Below, piece after piece: positions 1-12,357 of a stretch of DNA of 64,000 nucleotides (the first letter of the stretch is position 1; every line of letters starts with the position of its first letter). Below the pieces are notes generated by a model, which saw only the letters and a program-made list of their open reading frames with translations, was not told the origin of the DNA and ran no database searches. A program made the position numbers and the translations under genes. The DNA comes from Acanthochromis polyacanthus. Taxonomy: Eukaryota; Chordata; Actinopteri; Pomacentridae. Where the stretch lies: positions 42,169,628 to 42,233,627 of the forward strand of contig NC_067116.1 of assembly GCF_021347895.1 (NCBI RefSeq). Reading direction: 5' to 3'.

Positions 1-333
1 TTTGCAAACCTTGCACATGACTGTAGTTTGCTCTGTGTCAGTCTTGTCAAAGTCGAACCACTTCCATATAATCGATGTAACATGAGGCCCTTTTTCTCGC
101 GACCAACTCTCCGTCTGCTGTTGTGTCCGCCATGACGGGGGTGTGAGTGTTTTGGCGGAAGGAGATGAGAGGCGGAAGCAAACGTCAGTGCACAAGTCAT
201 GAAAGACAGGAAGAAGAATCTGTATTGTTATATATTTAAGCTCGCCTCGATTTTACGATTTCGCAAATTTTCAAATTGTTCGGTTTTAAAAAGGCGAATT
301 AATCGAATTAATTTGATTTATCGCCCAGCCCTA
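1..333 (-). mobile_element. Right end of a hAT-type DNA transposon, cut by the window edge
   Basis: The sequence ends at 333 with the complement of TAGGGCTGGGCGATAAAT, a terminal motif typical of fish hAT elements. On the minus strand, about 1-60 encodes a decayed BED zinc finger: IWKWFDFDKTDTEQ followed by a CxxC pair (MCKVCK). This is the usual DNA-binding N-terminus of hAT transposases. The first ATG upstream, at about 130, is in a different frame from the finger, so the copy is either frameshifted or starts elsewhere. The other end and the target duplication lie outside the window. It sits in the tle intron after exon 3 and is not a host gene. Confidence 0.7.
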
Positions 334-610
334 AACAGAATTATCCTTTAAGAAGAGACATTAAAAAGCGATTATTTGCAGTGCAAAGAAAAGATGGTAG
401 AGGAGGACGGGGGCCACACCGAAAAGAAGGAGTGTGTAAATACCAGAGGGTGAAAGCATATGAACCACAGAAAAATATTTCTTTCCATACAAACAGCAAA
501 ATCTGTAAGAAAGGGTTTGCACAAGAATCTGATACCACATTGATCAAACGTACTGTGACAAACTGACATTCATACAGAAGCCAACATCTCAGATGCACAG
601 CTTGACTCAC

Positions 611-674
611 CATGATATAATGGCGCTGCATCTCCGACTTCTCGCTGGCCAACTTGTCGCACTCGAGCTTCAAA
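611..674 (-). CDS. tle4: Groucho/TLE co-repressor, exon 3 (Q domain)
   Basis: This 64-nt exon encodes SLKLECDKLASEKSEMQRHY followed by IM, nearly identical to the start of the glutamine-rich tetramerisation (Q) domain of vertebrate Groucho/TLE proteins. These nuclear co-repressors bind TCF/LEF and many other transcription factors and recruit histone deacetylases. The acceptor CTCCAG precedes 674 and the donor GTGAGT follows 611. The first base completes a serine codon begun by AG at the end of exon 2 (AG|T), so the phases agree. As I recall it, the length matches human TLE exon 3. The next exon (YYEMSYGL...) would lie left of the window. TLE4 is preferred because the SLKLEC form here is combined with ESCDRIK-like sequence in exon 2. 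Neighbouring gnaq also fits human 9q21. TLE1 or TLE2 is not excluded. The family call is near certain; the paralog call is about 0.6. Confidence 0.92.
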
Positions 675-764
675 CTGGAGAGAGAAGAAGAGGAAAGGAG
701 CACAGAGTCAGGCCTTGTTATTCAGCTCAACAGTCTTCCCTCTAAAGTGCTGACACCAGGTGAC

Positions 765-965
765 TTCAACCCCCTTCATCATCATTATCTCCACTTTCAC
801 CAGCGGCACTGTCATCACTTTCATCATCACTCCAACCTCCACCTTCATTTTCATCATCATCATCTGCACCACCTCCGTTTTCATCATCTACGCCCCCATT
901 ACCATCTATATCATCGCTGCCACCTCTATCATCATCATCATTACTGCCATCATCATCCTCACCTT
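765..965. repeat. Degenerate ATC/CAT trinucleotide repeat
   Basis: A run of imperfect CAT/ATC triplets gives His-, Ile- or Asp-rich frames in different registers. Because triplet repeats keep frames open, these frames are not evidence of a gene. It lies in tle intron 2 about 100 bases upstream (in transcript terms) of exon 3. Confidence 0.85.
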
Positions 966-3900
966 TACAAGTTGGTAGCAGCAATTTCACCCAACCTGAC
1001 AGGTGTCGATTGACAGCAGGTCAAAGTCGCTCTGAACTCGCAGATCCGAGTCGAGCCAAAGTGTCTGCTTTCTATATCAGAGAGGAGGCAGCGAAGCAAA
1101 AAGTCTAAATATAGTGTTGTGGCTGCGATCCAGTCCCTCCGACAGCCATTAGCGGTAATCATGTCAGCGCTGATGTCACGCGAGGCGACAGGACAAAGGA
1201 GAGCGCGTCAACAAGTCAGCGTCATTGTCAAATATAAATGACAGAGGTAAGAAAAAAAACGGAGCCCCTCGATGATTTTGATTGAAGCAGCCAGTTAGAA
1301 GTTGTCAGTCTCGGAAGGCTTCATCCTATGTGAGGACTGCGTAAGGCTCATCAAAATATGCACAGACACACGGCGGATAGGTTCAGATTTAGGATAAGTC
1401 TGTAACCTGTTTGATGGTGTGTGTATATTTATGCCGGGATGTTCTTCTCAGCTGTCTGCAGGAATGACAGCTCGATTATAGTGAGCGCTGGCTGAGTCTT
1501 CATCGCTGTTAGTCTTAACTGGCAGACTGAACAGCGTTACGCACAGCCAATAACGTGGGCTTACTCATACACAGTGTTGTGCTTCTTCTGTAATTATTGC
1601 AGCAGCTGCAGTGTTAGCTGGAGGTTCAGTTTTGGTTGAGTCCTTGTTCTGACTTCAAGTTTTGCTATTGATGGGCATCATGACACTGAAACATGTTAAT
1701 GAGACAATTCCAGACTTAGTGGTTGTTTTAGATCCAGACAGAGGACAAATTAAAGGACAACATCAAAGGTGTTAGTATCCTGTTGGGCACCTTGAGACTG
1801 ACTCTCCAAGTCTGTGGAATTGTCTGAGGTTTTCCTTGATAAACTGCAGCTCAGAGTAACGTGATGAATGAGTGAAGCAGGTCTACTTTACAAATACAAA
1901 CTATAAGGACCCTCAAGGCTTACAGATACACACCCATACTCTTGCTGAACAGTTTGAAAAAAGCAAGAATATTTCTGTGGACACGGAATGAGCGATTACT
2001 GGATATACAATGGCCCTGACCCTGCATGATAACAATACAGTGTTGGAGAATTCAATTGTCTAATTTTTGTTTAGCTTTCAGTTAATTTCTTGAATGCACA
2101 ATCAAATACTTATTCACTCCGTTTTCTCTCCCAAGACAGGGATTGGAATGCGATTTAATATGCACTTGGAAAAGGGCAGGGAAATACTCTTGAGGTTACC
2201 AGTCCATCAAAGGACAACCACAACACAAACACTTTCTCACACAAAAGGACAACAAAGAAGCAACAAAACCCCGCAAGGAATAAGTAAAGGTGGAGATTCA
2301 AGCTCAGGACTTAACTGCTGCGAGGTATCACCATGAAACCCAATTTAGAAACTACGTCTAGAAATATGCATTTAGAAAAGAAGCACAAAGCGAACTGGGA
2401 TATAATGAAGCAGCATCTGTGTTTGTTATTAGACAGAAACCTCCCTTCCTGTCTTATCTTGGCTCTCATTGTGATCTCAAACACAGTCAGTACTCAGAAG
2501 TTTGTTTCCTAATCTAAACGTGAACAGCCTGAAAGCATACTACTAATCCTAACCTGTTCTGACTAAGGGGTCAGCGATACGACCGTCAGCTACTCGTTCT
2601 TTTTTGTGACACGTTTAAAATATGGTTTAGCAGTGTCAAATGAGATGCTGATACAACCGAGTATAATCCATAACGAATTAATGAATGCATTAATAAAGGT
2701 TTATGTCTATTTATGTCTACTAGAATATCTTGCTGTGAGACCATGAATCTGAATAATCTGTTATAAAACACTTGATTTGACAGATTTTTTTCTGACTTTA
2801 GTAAAAAGACTGGACAACTAAGTTAACTGTAGTTTTTAAATAAGTTTTTACACCTTGTCTGTCTGACGTGTAGAAAAGCAAACATTCGCATTTACTGTTA
2901 GATCCTGACTAATCTTTTCCTCCATGTTGGGGATGATTTATATTTGTAAGTAATTAATAAAGCCACAAGTTGTTGTGCGATGCAAGTAAATCTGAGAGAT
3001 TCTCACTTTGCAGGTGCTCATATGGACCCTGCTGCAGTCTGATGCCGCAAATATTTAATTAACTCAGAGAAAAATCTACAAACAAGTGGAAGCAACACAC
3101 TGAACTTCCAGCTTCAGTTCTTGTTACTGTTTTGTCAAAATCAGGATGATATGGATTCTGGCTGAGTCTCATTAATGTGACTCTAAAGTGAGTCACGATT
3201 CCCTTTATAGCAGAAATAAACCTGTTCACAGCTTGGTAAAAGAACATTTTTAGTCTAAATAGTCCGTTTCCCTGTTTGTGATACCCGTACAGAGGGTGAA
3301 TTTTTATATAACTCAGCAGTGTTAGTTGCATTGAGGTGTAAAATTATGCATAATTAAAGGAGCAGCTGCTTTGAGCAAAAGGTGGCTGTCATCATAGGAC
3401 AGTCCATGGCCTAGACACGTCTGCATGGTTCACCTCAGCTGCAGTCACGCTCCACCTCTCTGCTGCCAGGAATTAGGTGAAGCCAGTCACTGCCAAGATG
3501 GCGATGGCTGGAGCCGCCACACTGAGCCTGATTCACGCTCTTCAGGACACCGAAGAGTGGGATCACGGAGAATTCATCCATTTTTATACAGTCAATGATC
3601 TGACCTGTTACAGAAAGGTTTTTAATGGACATATCAGCTGGTAATGGATCTGGAATTGTGGAGCCAACTTAATGGAGCAAAATTCAACATGAAAGCTGTT
3701 TTTTGAAGCGTTTTTTTTTTGTGCTCCCCGTGATGTTTCTGCTCCAACACTGGTGCTGTAATGTGGAGAAAATCTTCCCCAAATCGCTTCACAGAACTAT
3801 ATAGCGTTGTAATTTTGTGTGTTCCTGTACGTTAATGCTACAGCATACAGTGCAGACTTGTGTAGGGTGAAAACTGATATGTAAATGTTACTTGGTCCAA

Positions 3901-5760
3901 CCTATTAAGATGGATGCTGTGGCTTTTTATGGTAAAGTGTCCGTGGTGTTCATTCACGCATAAAGCTGACACATTCAGAAAGGAGACCTGCTCAACCAGG
4001 TGAGCTTTCAGAGCGGCAAAGGAACGCATACCTGAAAGGGGCTATAATGCTGACTTTCCTTTTGCATTTAAATAAGCAGTAAACCCCTCAAAGACCTTAC
4101 AGGGACGCAGCAACAGTCATTCCACATGTCTAGAATCACAGTCGTCAATAGGACAAAATGTAGAACAGTTGCAGCCAAAACTTAACGAGCTAAATGAAGA
4201 TGTGCAAGTGACAAACACTTGTCGCAGTGCCAGTCCCTGAGGAAGCATCGCACTGTATGTAAATATGCAAGCAACAAATAACTAACCAGATACCGCAGCC
4301 ATGAGGGCATAGGTCTCATTTTTGGAGGGGGAATTTGGAATTTTATTCTGCTGATTCCTCTGTGTACACGAGCAGCATCCACTTACCCAAAACGCTCCCC
4401 TTCCCACCTACATAAAACCCCTCCTGCTCTCCCTGTGTACATGCGTAGGCTGTGTGGTGGGTTGTCATGACGACAGGCGTCCCCGCTGCCAGCCTACCTG
4501 GGATTGGCTCCGTGCCTCCTCTGATTGGTGCTCAGCAGCCCCGGGGCCTGCACCGCTGTTCTCAAACGACACTTTGATGGAGTTTTATTGCCGATTCTTC
4601 CGCCTCTAAATCGCTCCTGCTGTCATCTTTATTTTGATTTATGTATTCCCTGATCTATTTATGCATGTGAACGAGGGGAGGGGAGAGGAGGTGGGGGAAC
4701 GAGAGCGGTGCGGGGGCGGGAAGAGGAAGACAGCGACAGCTACAATGCTCGGTACTATACCCGGGGGAACGCCTGCGGTACATTTGCCTTTTAAAGTCTT
4801 CAGCAACAGACAAGCGCAGCGCAGCAGCAGAGCACTACAAAGCTTTGTCTGTGGCTCCCAAGCCCCCCACCCCATCCCAGCCACTCTCAATAGGCACTGT
4901 ATGCATGTTCTGTATGCTCAGACAAAAAAGGTATTCTTTCAACTGCGCCCTGACTCTCTGAAGGGGGTTAAACGGTGCTGCTCGCTGTTGTGGGAATTAC
5001 AAAAACCAAAGGCGAGGGAAAAGACGCGCAGGGCGTTATTGCAGCTTCAGAATCCTCCGCAAACAAGAGCGATCAGACCAGAGCGGGGATTTTGCACACA
5101 ATATGTCGGGCTTTCATCTGCCTTCGCCTGTCTCTGTAGCCGGCAGAGGCAAGCCTCTGGAAGGTTCTGGGAGTACAGGTACAGAGGAACAAACCAACCT
5201 CCTCAGGAAGGAAAGCAGGCTTCAAAGACTCCACTTTCACAAAGAGAGGATTTCTCGCTGAGTTGCAGACCCCGTGGCATCACCCCTCTTTAGAACGGCT
5301 ATCAAACAGATCAGCGAAGGTCGGACTTTGGAAGTAGCTCAGACTTCTGGAACTGTAGCGGTATTTAAGCACTAAAGGAAGATCAATAGCCGAGGGTAAA
5401 CGAGATTGATTTAGGTATGAGTCAATAAAGGATGTTTCTTCAGTGTGCAGCGTGGTGCTAGAGTTGAGGCAGAAGTGGAACAAAGGCAGACATCTCAGTT
5501 TTTATCACAGCTCTGAGGAGTCCCTCTAGTACTCGATGCAACATCTGGTATTTTCTAACAACTTCCAAATATGTTTTTGTAGATTTTCTACAAAGAATGA
5601 TGTAATTTGGTACTAATTATAGAGAAAATACAGACTAAATTCTAGCACCCTCATTTCAGTTTGTGAATTCTTCACATTTAATTGGAATGAATTAAGTGGA
5701 CGTGTACAAACTGGGCACTGTTTCTCATAGTTTCCAGGACAGTTCTTATAGAAGTATTAA

Positions 5761-6168
5761 CCATTCTCACCAGGATTATTTTACAGCGTAACGGCAGGTT
5801 ACGTTGCGCATGCGCATGAGCAATAGCCTTCATTAAATCTAACGAGCGGCCGGCCCAGATGTCAGCCAATGAGCGTCACGCAGATGCTCCAAATGCTCGT
5901 GATTTAGGTCACAACCTAGACATGCTAATTGTAACCCCGAGATTGGAAGCGACTCTTAATTTTTGACGGGAACGGGTCAATCGACAGGAAAGTATGGCTG
6001 AGGTGGGGAGACATAAATTAACCTAGATAGGCACCCAGTCGATAAAAACAATCTGTCAAAATAACAGCGTAGCGGCCCCAATCACAGTGTAATCTTTTAA
6101 ACTGGCAGCGTAACGGCCCGTTACGACAGCGTAATGGGCCGTTACGCTGGAATGCGATGGTGAGAACC
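5761..6168. mobile_element. Foldback/MITE-like element with nested palindromes
   Basis: The two ends are inverted copies sharing TTCTCACCA and, further in, CAGCGTAACGGC. Near the right end, 6106-6119 and 6136-6149 form a 14-base perfect inverted repeat (CAGCGTAACGGCCC). No transposase frame is present, and I could not define a clean target duplication, so the exact ends are uncertain by several bases. Confidence 0.55.
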
Positions 6169-6473
6169 TTGTTCTTCTTTATTCAGTATTCAATAGACAG
6201 CACTTAAGTGTCAAGCAGTATAAAAGTGCAACTGTATATGACTACATGAGGTGAAACAAAGCATTGTAATTGTAGGTTATTGCAGCTCAAGTCATTTGTT
6301 TGACACAGTCGCTCCTGTTTCAAAAATATGTTCAATAAGGAAAAACACTAAGTATTGCATGTATAGCCTGAGGTTACACTCCTTATTAAAAAGAGACGCA
6401 CTTATCACGCTGTGACATGTAACTGCATCTCTGTTTTGTTTGTGTGGGAATATGCGAGTGTTTCTGTTCACAC

Positions 6474-6562
6474 CTGTGGTATTGTGCTTGAAGAAACTGG
6501 AACTCATCCTTGATCCTGTCACAGGAGTCAGAGGTTGTGAATTTCAGCTGCTGCGATGAGGC
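6474..6562 (-). CDS. tle4: Groucho/TLE co-repressor, exon 2 (start of Q domain)
   Basis: The 89-nt exon encodes ASSQQLKFTTSDSCDRIKDE and then FQFLQAQYH, which matches the conserved N-terminus of TLE proteins directly before the exon 3 peptide. The donor GTGTGA follows AG at 6474, so the split serine codon continues in exon 3. The acceptor is GGCAG ending at 6563, in frame. Two further AGs inside the exon (new starts at 6550 or 6547) would remove four or five residues in frame, so the precise 5' edge is not settled. Exon 1, expected to encode MYPQ or MFPQ, was not found between here and 31 kb. Family near certain; paralog as argued for exon 3. Confidence 0.9.
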
Positions 6563-7691
6563 CTGCCAAAGAGAGAAAAAAACAGAAGAGAAGAATCGGT
6601 GAGAGCCAGTTGGAAAGAGCAGAAATGATGAGGTGGAGTGAAAGACGGGGAAAGAGAGCCGAGTGGGAGAAATAATTAAAAACATGAACATGAAATCAAG
6701 CGGTTTTCAATTTGCCACAGTCCAACGAGTGCAGCATTACTAAGGAATCGGTTGCCAAGTGTGTTTCCACATACAAAGGGGCCAAATGCACAAAACCCTG
6801 GGAAGATTCAGAACTTTGTGTATGCACAGCAACAGAAACACGCATTGTTCCTGCCAGATCTTTAAAGCCCTGCACACGCGCTGTTCTGTTATATATCTCA
6901 ATCACTGTGAAATTATACGCCTGCACACAAGCCCAAGCCACACACACACCAACCATAATTAGCCATAAATAGATTTCAGCACACCCCTATTTAACCTTCT
7001 ATAGACGTAAGCCAGACTCGATCTGTCCTTGGTCTGGCACCGGCAGCATCTTTACAGCGCTGAAGCAACCTTAAGAGTTATTACCCAGGGCCATTACGAA
7101 CAATAGCGCATGCCGTGAGCCGTAACAGCCCACTGATTGATGACACATGAGTGAGTCAAACTTATAATCCGGCGTGTGTTATTATTTCAACATTCCTTAT
7201 TGTTATTCCAACATCCAGTTTGGGTGACAACATGTAAACGTGCTGGCCTTCGAGAATAAATCTTTCCTGCATAAATAATGACGGTAACACTTTTATAAAT
7301 ATTGTTGTAGTAGCTTGGCTCAGACTGTCGACTCGGTTGAGCTGCAAAGATTTAGTTCCAAATGAAATCTGTCTCCTGTTCCCTCTTTGGCGTTAGCCTT
7401 CCCTTCGTAACACTGCATAAGCAGGGATTGTATGCTTTGTATAAAAATCGTGGTAGGTAGGAGGATGTGACAAGGACAGGTGACACATACAATATAACAA
7501 TGTAGACATTTTCCAGAAAAGCATATTTCACATCTTTACAAATAAAATAACACCAGTTTGTCCATTTGGGGCTTATTTGGTGAATTAACACAAATACTTG
7601 ACAAGTTGATGTTCTTCACCAGATCGGTACAGAAATCTTGCTATTCCAATGTTGCAGAAAGCAGTCCTTATAAAACATATTCTATTCTGAT

Positions 7692-8086
7692 TAGGGCTGG
7701 CCCGAATAGTGGTTTCTGGCCTCCAAATATTCGGGCCCTATTAAAGACGAATATCCAAATATTCGTTCCGCCCCGTAACGTCCGACTGGGGGGGCGGCTT
7801 GTGGTGGAGATGGCCTGAATATTCAGATCCGTTCGTCTGGTCTCCAGGGTGCAAATTTTGCCTTCGTTTTGTCTTCAGTTAAACTGAAGAATTCCTAAAC
7901 AGCAGAGGTCTTCAGCATCTTGTCTTGTGTTTATGCACCGAAGTGAAGCGTGACGTCAGAGTCGGCAGCCACCCGGCCATTCGGGTGATGTTTACAAACA
8001 CGAATGGACGAATATGACGGATACCAAAATTAATATCCGGATACCGCCGTAGCGAACGAATATTCGGATATTCGGGTCCAACCCTA
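7692..8086. mobile_element. Non-autonomous hAT element (395 bp), copy 1
   Basis: The element starts TAGGGCTGGCCCGAATA and ends with the imperfect complement (TAGGGTTGGACCCGAATA read inward). It is flanked by a perfect 8-bp duplication, ATTCTGAT (7684-7691 and 8087-8094), the hAT signature. It contains no transposase. Its ends and inner blocks, including the CCAAATATTCGG-like and ACCAAAATTAATATCCGGAT motifs, match the element at 59017-59369. Confidence 0.9.
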
Positions 8087-8645
8087 ATTCTGATATAAGC
8101 AGTCCAAACTATTATCTATGTCTGTTCAGTTGTTGTCTTCTTAAATGCAGATATCCTAGACATCACGATTTTAAAATAAAACGCAACAAATAACCAAACC
8201 CTTGCAAGCATCTTAAAGATTCATGCAATAGGAGATGCATGGAAAATAATGGTTAACTGTCTTCAGCGGTAAAATGCAAAAATAATACACAACTAGAGTG
8301 AAAATACAAATTAACGCTTACCTATGATGCCCAGTATGGTCTCATGTACTGGCCTTGAAACAGTACATTAATTTGAAAGTGAAGCCTGCCACTGTAAATG
8401 AAAACAAAAGGAGCTTTTTGATAAATCAAATGCATCCGTGTCATGTCAAAAAAACTGTCTGGGCCTTATCCAGATCATCGTTCTTTCACCTGGCCTGGAT
8501 GTTGCTATTCGCCCCGATTGTAATTCTGTCCACACTACATTCCCCAGGCAGCAGTGGATGGACTGGTTGTGTGTTAGAGCACAGCAAGCATCAAGCCCAA
8601 ATAGGGACAAAATCTCATTATTTCTCAGCCTGCTGCATAATGGGT

Positions 8646-8702
8646 CAGGTGGGGAAAAAGAAAAAAAATTTAAAAAAGAAAAAAAAAAAAAAAAAAAAAA
8701 AA
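8646..8702. repeat. A-rich / poly(A) tract
   Basis: A run of almost pure A ending in about 30 consecutive As. No adjacent retrogene or recognisable SINE body was identified, so it is recorded only as low-complexity sequence. Confidence 0.8.
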
Positions 8703-10969
8703 TCGACATTTTTCCACTACGACTGAGCAGGCATAAAAACCATCAGAAATCTGATTGCAGCACTTATGGGAAGCTAGCCTGCCGCTGTTAGGGATGACCT
8801 GTCGCTTTGTACTCTGCTCCCCACGACACGACGCTCAGCCTCATTTTTAACTACAAATAGGCTGCTTTGCATTCACAGAAGCATGGCCAGCGAATACGCT
8901 CAGCAACAGGACGGCTTCAGGTTGTAGGAACAGACCTGGTTACTTCAAAGGCTGAATTACTTTTTTTGCTTTGTGGCTCAGTAGGCAGCACTTGGCGTCA
9001 ACATGGTGAAGCTTTGGGGGTGAATTCGTAATAAAGCCTCCCGGGGTAAAAACACAGACACTTGACGTCTTAGATGTCCGTTTGGACGTGGATTAAATAT
9101 TCTTTATATATGGACATAAAAAATTAACAAGTACATTAAAAAATTCAGAAGCACTGAGTCTGGAAGAGGCACAGGCAGTTAGGCAGTCATTAAAAACACA
9201 CACACAAAAAACACACAGTCCTGCAAAACAGCGACAAATACAGTGATCTCAACCATTACGCTTTCAAATGTCACGAGAAGTGTTAACATTATCGTCCTGC
9301 CGCCACACACATCCACCCCCGACCCACACAAACCAAGCTGCTGCCCGGAGACAGAGGCTGCGGCTGTAAAGCAGAATAACCTTTTCCATTATCTCTCCAG
9401 CCAGTATGGCATGGCCCAAACTGAGCAAACAACAGCTCGGCTATATGGGTGTGTGCCACGCAGCGCCTGTGTCAACACAAGGCTCTTGGCTACAGGCAGC
9501 TCTGCTCCGTGTGTGCACGTTTTTTTTTTTGTGTGTGTCTGTCTACGTACAGGTTGCCCCCGGTGCCAGAGGGTAGAGTTGTTGCTCAAGATCTGATTTC
9601 CTCCACCGTGCAGCGCAGTATGCAAACGTTTAAAATACCAAAGTTTCTCTGAGTCAACTGCTCCAGGTAGTCAGGCAGGGAACAGAGGTGAAGGCTGGGG
9701 GAAGCCAAAGAGGAGAAAGAAGGCAAAAAAAGCAGAAGAAAGCTTGAAAATAAGGAAGAACTTCTTCTTCTTCAAAAAAAAAAAAACATCATAAAACCTA
9801 ACACAAAAGCCACAAAGAGCAGATTAGGACTTTTATGATGTACCAACAACTTCTGCAGCAATGTGCAGTTCTGGATATGCCAGAAAAAAATCAACTGAAT
9901 TTCATTTTGAAAACAGCAAAGTCCCGAAGATTTACAGCAAGTTAGTTATAGCAGATTTTAGCTGTAAAAGCAGAAATAAAAATGTCTCTATTTCAGTTAG
10001 CTAGACTTGAGTAATTGTAGTCCTGTGAATAACGTTAGACATAATAATTCAAATGTTTAACAATGCAAAATAGTTTTTAGTTTACATACACAAAGAGCCC
10101 TTTTAAAGGGATTTCACTAAAAATTACTAACTTGGTTTCATTTATTAAGCAAAGTGTGACTGAAACTCACATTCAGAGTTTACATTTGAAAAATGATGTG
10201 TTTATGGACTAAAAGACAACTGGTGGAATAATTCGCTTCTTCAGTCTTTAGGGATTTAAATGGGTGTTTAAATTTGCCACAGATATGTTGTCCATTGGAT
10301 ACCTGCTGTTTAAGAAAACACTGTTAAAGAAATGATGCTTCCAAATGCAGTTTCTACATTTCACTCTTTGTCTTTGTTCAGTTTGATACTTCTGATGGAG
10401 TAAATCTATATGAAAGCAACACTCTTGTTCAGCTCATTTTACCTTGAGGGGATTTTTAAAAATATGGAAAAAGTGTTTGCCAATGAGGGCAACCAGGCCA
10501 AAGAAAGTGGTTGGCAGTACTCAACATAAAGCTTTCACTTAAAATTCTGCTTAAAAATGTTTCACAGATTCCCAACACAGTTCAGAACTCCACAGAGAAA
10601 AGGACGTATTTCTTGACCAACACTGAGTCCCCGCTTTGATTTCCTGATGACCAAATCTTTACTGCAAAGTCACTCCTGGCAACATTCAATAAGGGTGAAA
10701 AATGTCAAGAAATAGAATTAAACTTTACATATGTGGCCATATTTGGCGCACGGCTGGCATTCATTTGCAAACTTGGCAGGGGGTGCTGTGAACGTACATG
10801 CTAGCATATGGTTTCGTTAACAGGATGGGAAGAGAACAGGGACAATTTAAGCACTTGTTTTGCTATTAACAACTAAATCCAGTGCAGAACTGCCACACCA
10901 GGGGGAAAAAGAAACCACCACAGCAGTATTTCCTGTTGTGTAACATATACCAAACCCTGACAAATCTTA

Positions 10970-11730
10970 GGGTGCTTTCACACATACGCCTTTTGGTCCG
11001 CTTAAAGTGGACTGGAGTCCGCAACACCAGCAAGTACAGTTCGTTTGGGCTGGTGTGAAAGCAGACCAGATGTTTTTGGTTCGGACTAAAGAACCAGACT
11101 GAGACCACCTTCGGGAGGTGAGGCAAGATTTCTATGTGAACTCCAGTTCGGTTCGCTCCTGGTGAGAACACAAACCTGTCTCCATTCGGACCGGCTTGAT
11201 GGTGCAGCAGACTTTTTGGTCTACGGGAGCTTCCGTAGCAACCTGCACAGGTTGTGGAGCATCGCCCGCTTTCTCCGATAACGTCTTGCAATGCATCTTC
11301 TCTGTGCCAAAAACGACTGTGTAATGTTCTCGTACCGAATGCGAGCTTCATGCTGGAACAACAGCAGTATTTGTGCTTGCTGCATAAAGCAATGATACGA
11401 ATATATGGCACCAAGAACGAACAGGAGAGCATAGTTCATGGTTTACAAATAAACCTCGATCCATGGAATAAACACAGCCTGTTGTTTTCTTCCGGGATTT
11501 TTCCCTCTTCACATGCTGCGCCAATCAGCGTTCACCTACGTCATCTAAAACACCTTATTTTCTGAACAGCGCCGCCAAACGACTGGGGGGAGATATAACA
11601 TTCATCGTAGTTGGTTCAACTGAGAAAACACTGGTGTGAATGCGAACTGAACCAGTTGAAAATAGCAACATTGTAACAACTTTTGGGTCCAAATGAACCA
11701 TTCTAACGGACTAACAGGTGTGAAAGCACC
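10970..11730. mobile_element. Non-autonomous DNA transposon with GGTGCTTTCACAC termini
   Basis: The left end reads GGGTGCTTTCACAC and the right end is its complement, GTGTGAAAGCACC. TTA flanks both sides (10967-10969 and 11731-11733), compatible with the 3-bp TTA target of PIF/Harbinger elements. The superfamily assignment is inference. Minus-strand frames across it (for example 11221-11439, rich in Arg) show no transposase motif that I recognise. Confidence 0.65.
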
Positions 11731-12116
11731 TTAAGAGTCTGACGGACAATTCCTTTGCTCCCACACCCAGAGTATGTGGCCCCGCTAACAATGTTTATTA
11801 TCTCTTTCTCTGTAAGTGACCAAAACAAGGTGCTTTATGGAGGCCTGAGAGCCCACAGCAGATGGAAGCCCATAATGTTAATGAAATACTGCCGTAATAT
11901 TGTGACACATGCCATCTGCTGTGACAAAAAAAGGTGGCTGCACGCTGTGTGAGTGTATGTGTTTGTGCAAGAGAAAGGCTAGGCTAACATGACTGTAAGC
12001 ATGTGTGTGTAAGTGTGTGTGTGTTTGTGTTACAGAGGAATAGCCTAGACAGCGTGAATGGTCCAGAGAAAGTGTGTGTTAGAGGAAAAAACAGTGAATA
12101 GGTGTGTGAGGGACAT

Positions 12117-12121
<5 letters not shown>

Positions 12122-12189
<68 letters not shown>
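12122..12189. repeat. (TG)n microsatellite
   Basis: About 34 uninterrupted TG units; a complementary CA tract follows at 12322-12354. Confidence 0.98.
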
Positions 12190-12190
<1 letters not shown>

Positions 12191-12319
12191 TAAGCTTCTA
12201 TGGATGATGCTTGGCAGCCATGGGAACAAATATTCACTGCCATGAATCATACACAAGGATAAAACAGCCCCCCCCCACACACAAACACACACACACTCCC
12301 TCACATGTTAAATTTGCAT

Positions 12320-12321
<2 letters not shown>

Positions 12322-12354
<33 letters not shown>
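12322..12354. repeat. (CA)n microsatellite
   Basis: About 16 CA units, in the opposite sense to the TG tract 130 bp to the left. Confidence 0.97.

Positions 12355-12357
<3 letters not shown>

Larger units (their letters stand above)
675..6473 (-). other. tle intron 2
   Basis: This is the 5.8-kb intron between tle exons 2 and 3. It holds an ATC/CAT-rich imperfect repeat at about 765-965. At about 3370-4030 there is a stretch that resembles dispersed fish repeats (unproven). A GC-rich block at 4440-5270 has two CCAAT boxes on the minus strand near 4503-4532, and a foldback element lies at 5761-6168. The 219-codon plus-strand frame at 4634-5293 shows no recognisable domain and is treated as chance. 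Confidence 0.75.

Noticed and set aside
654..1013. His-rich / Asp-rich ORFs on both strands
   Set aside because: Product of the ATC/CAT triplet repeat.
4634..5293. 219-codon plus-strand ORF
   Set aside because: No recognisable domain; GC-rich intronic sequence has fewer stops, and it lies antisense in tle intron 2.
10866..11432. 188-codon minus-strand ORF as a host gene
   Set aside because: Mostly inside an inverted-repeat-bounded transposon, with no known domain.
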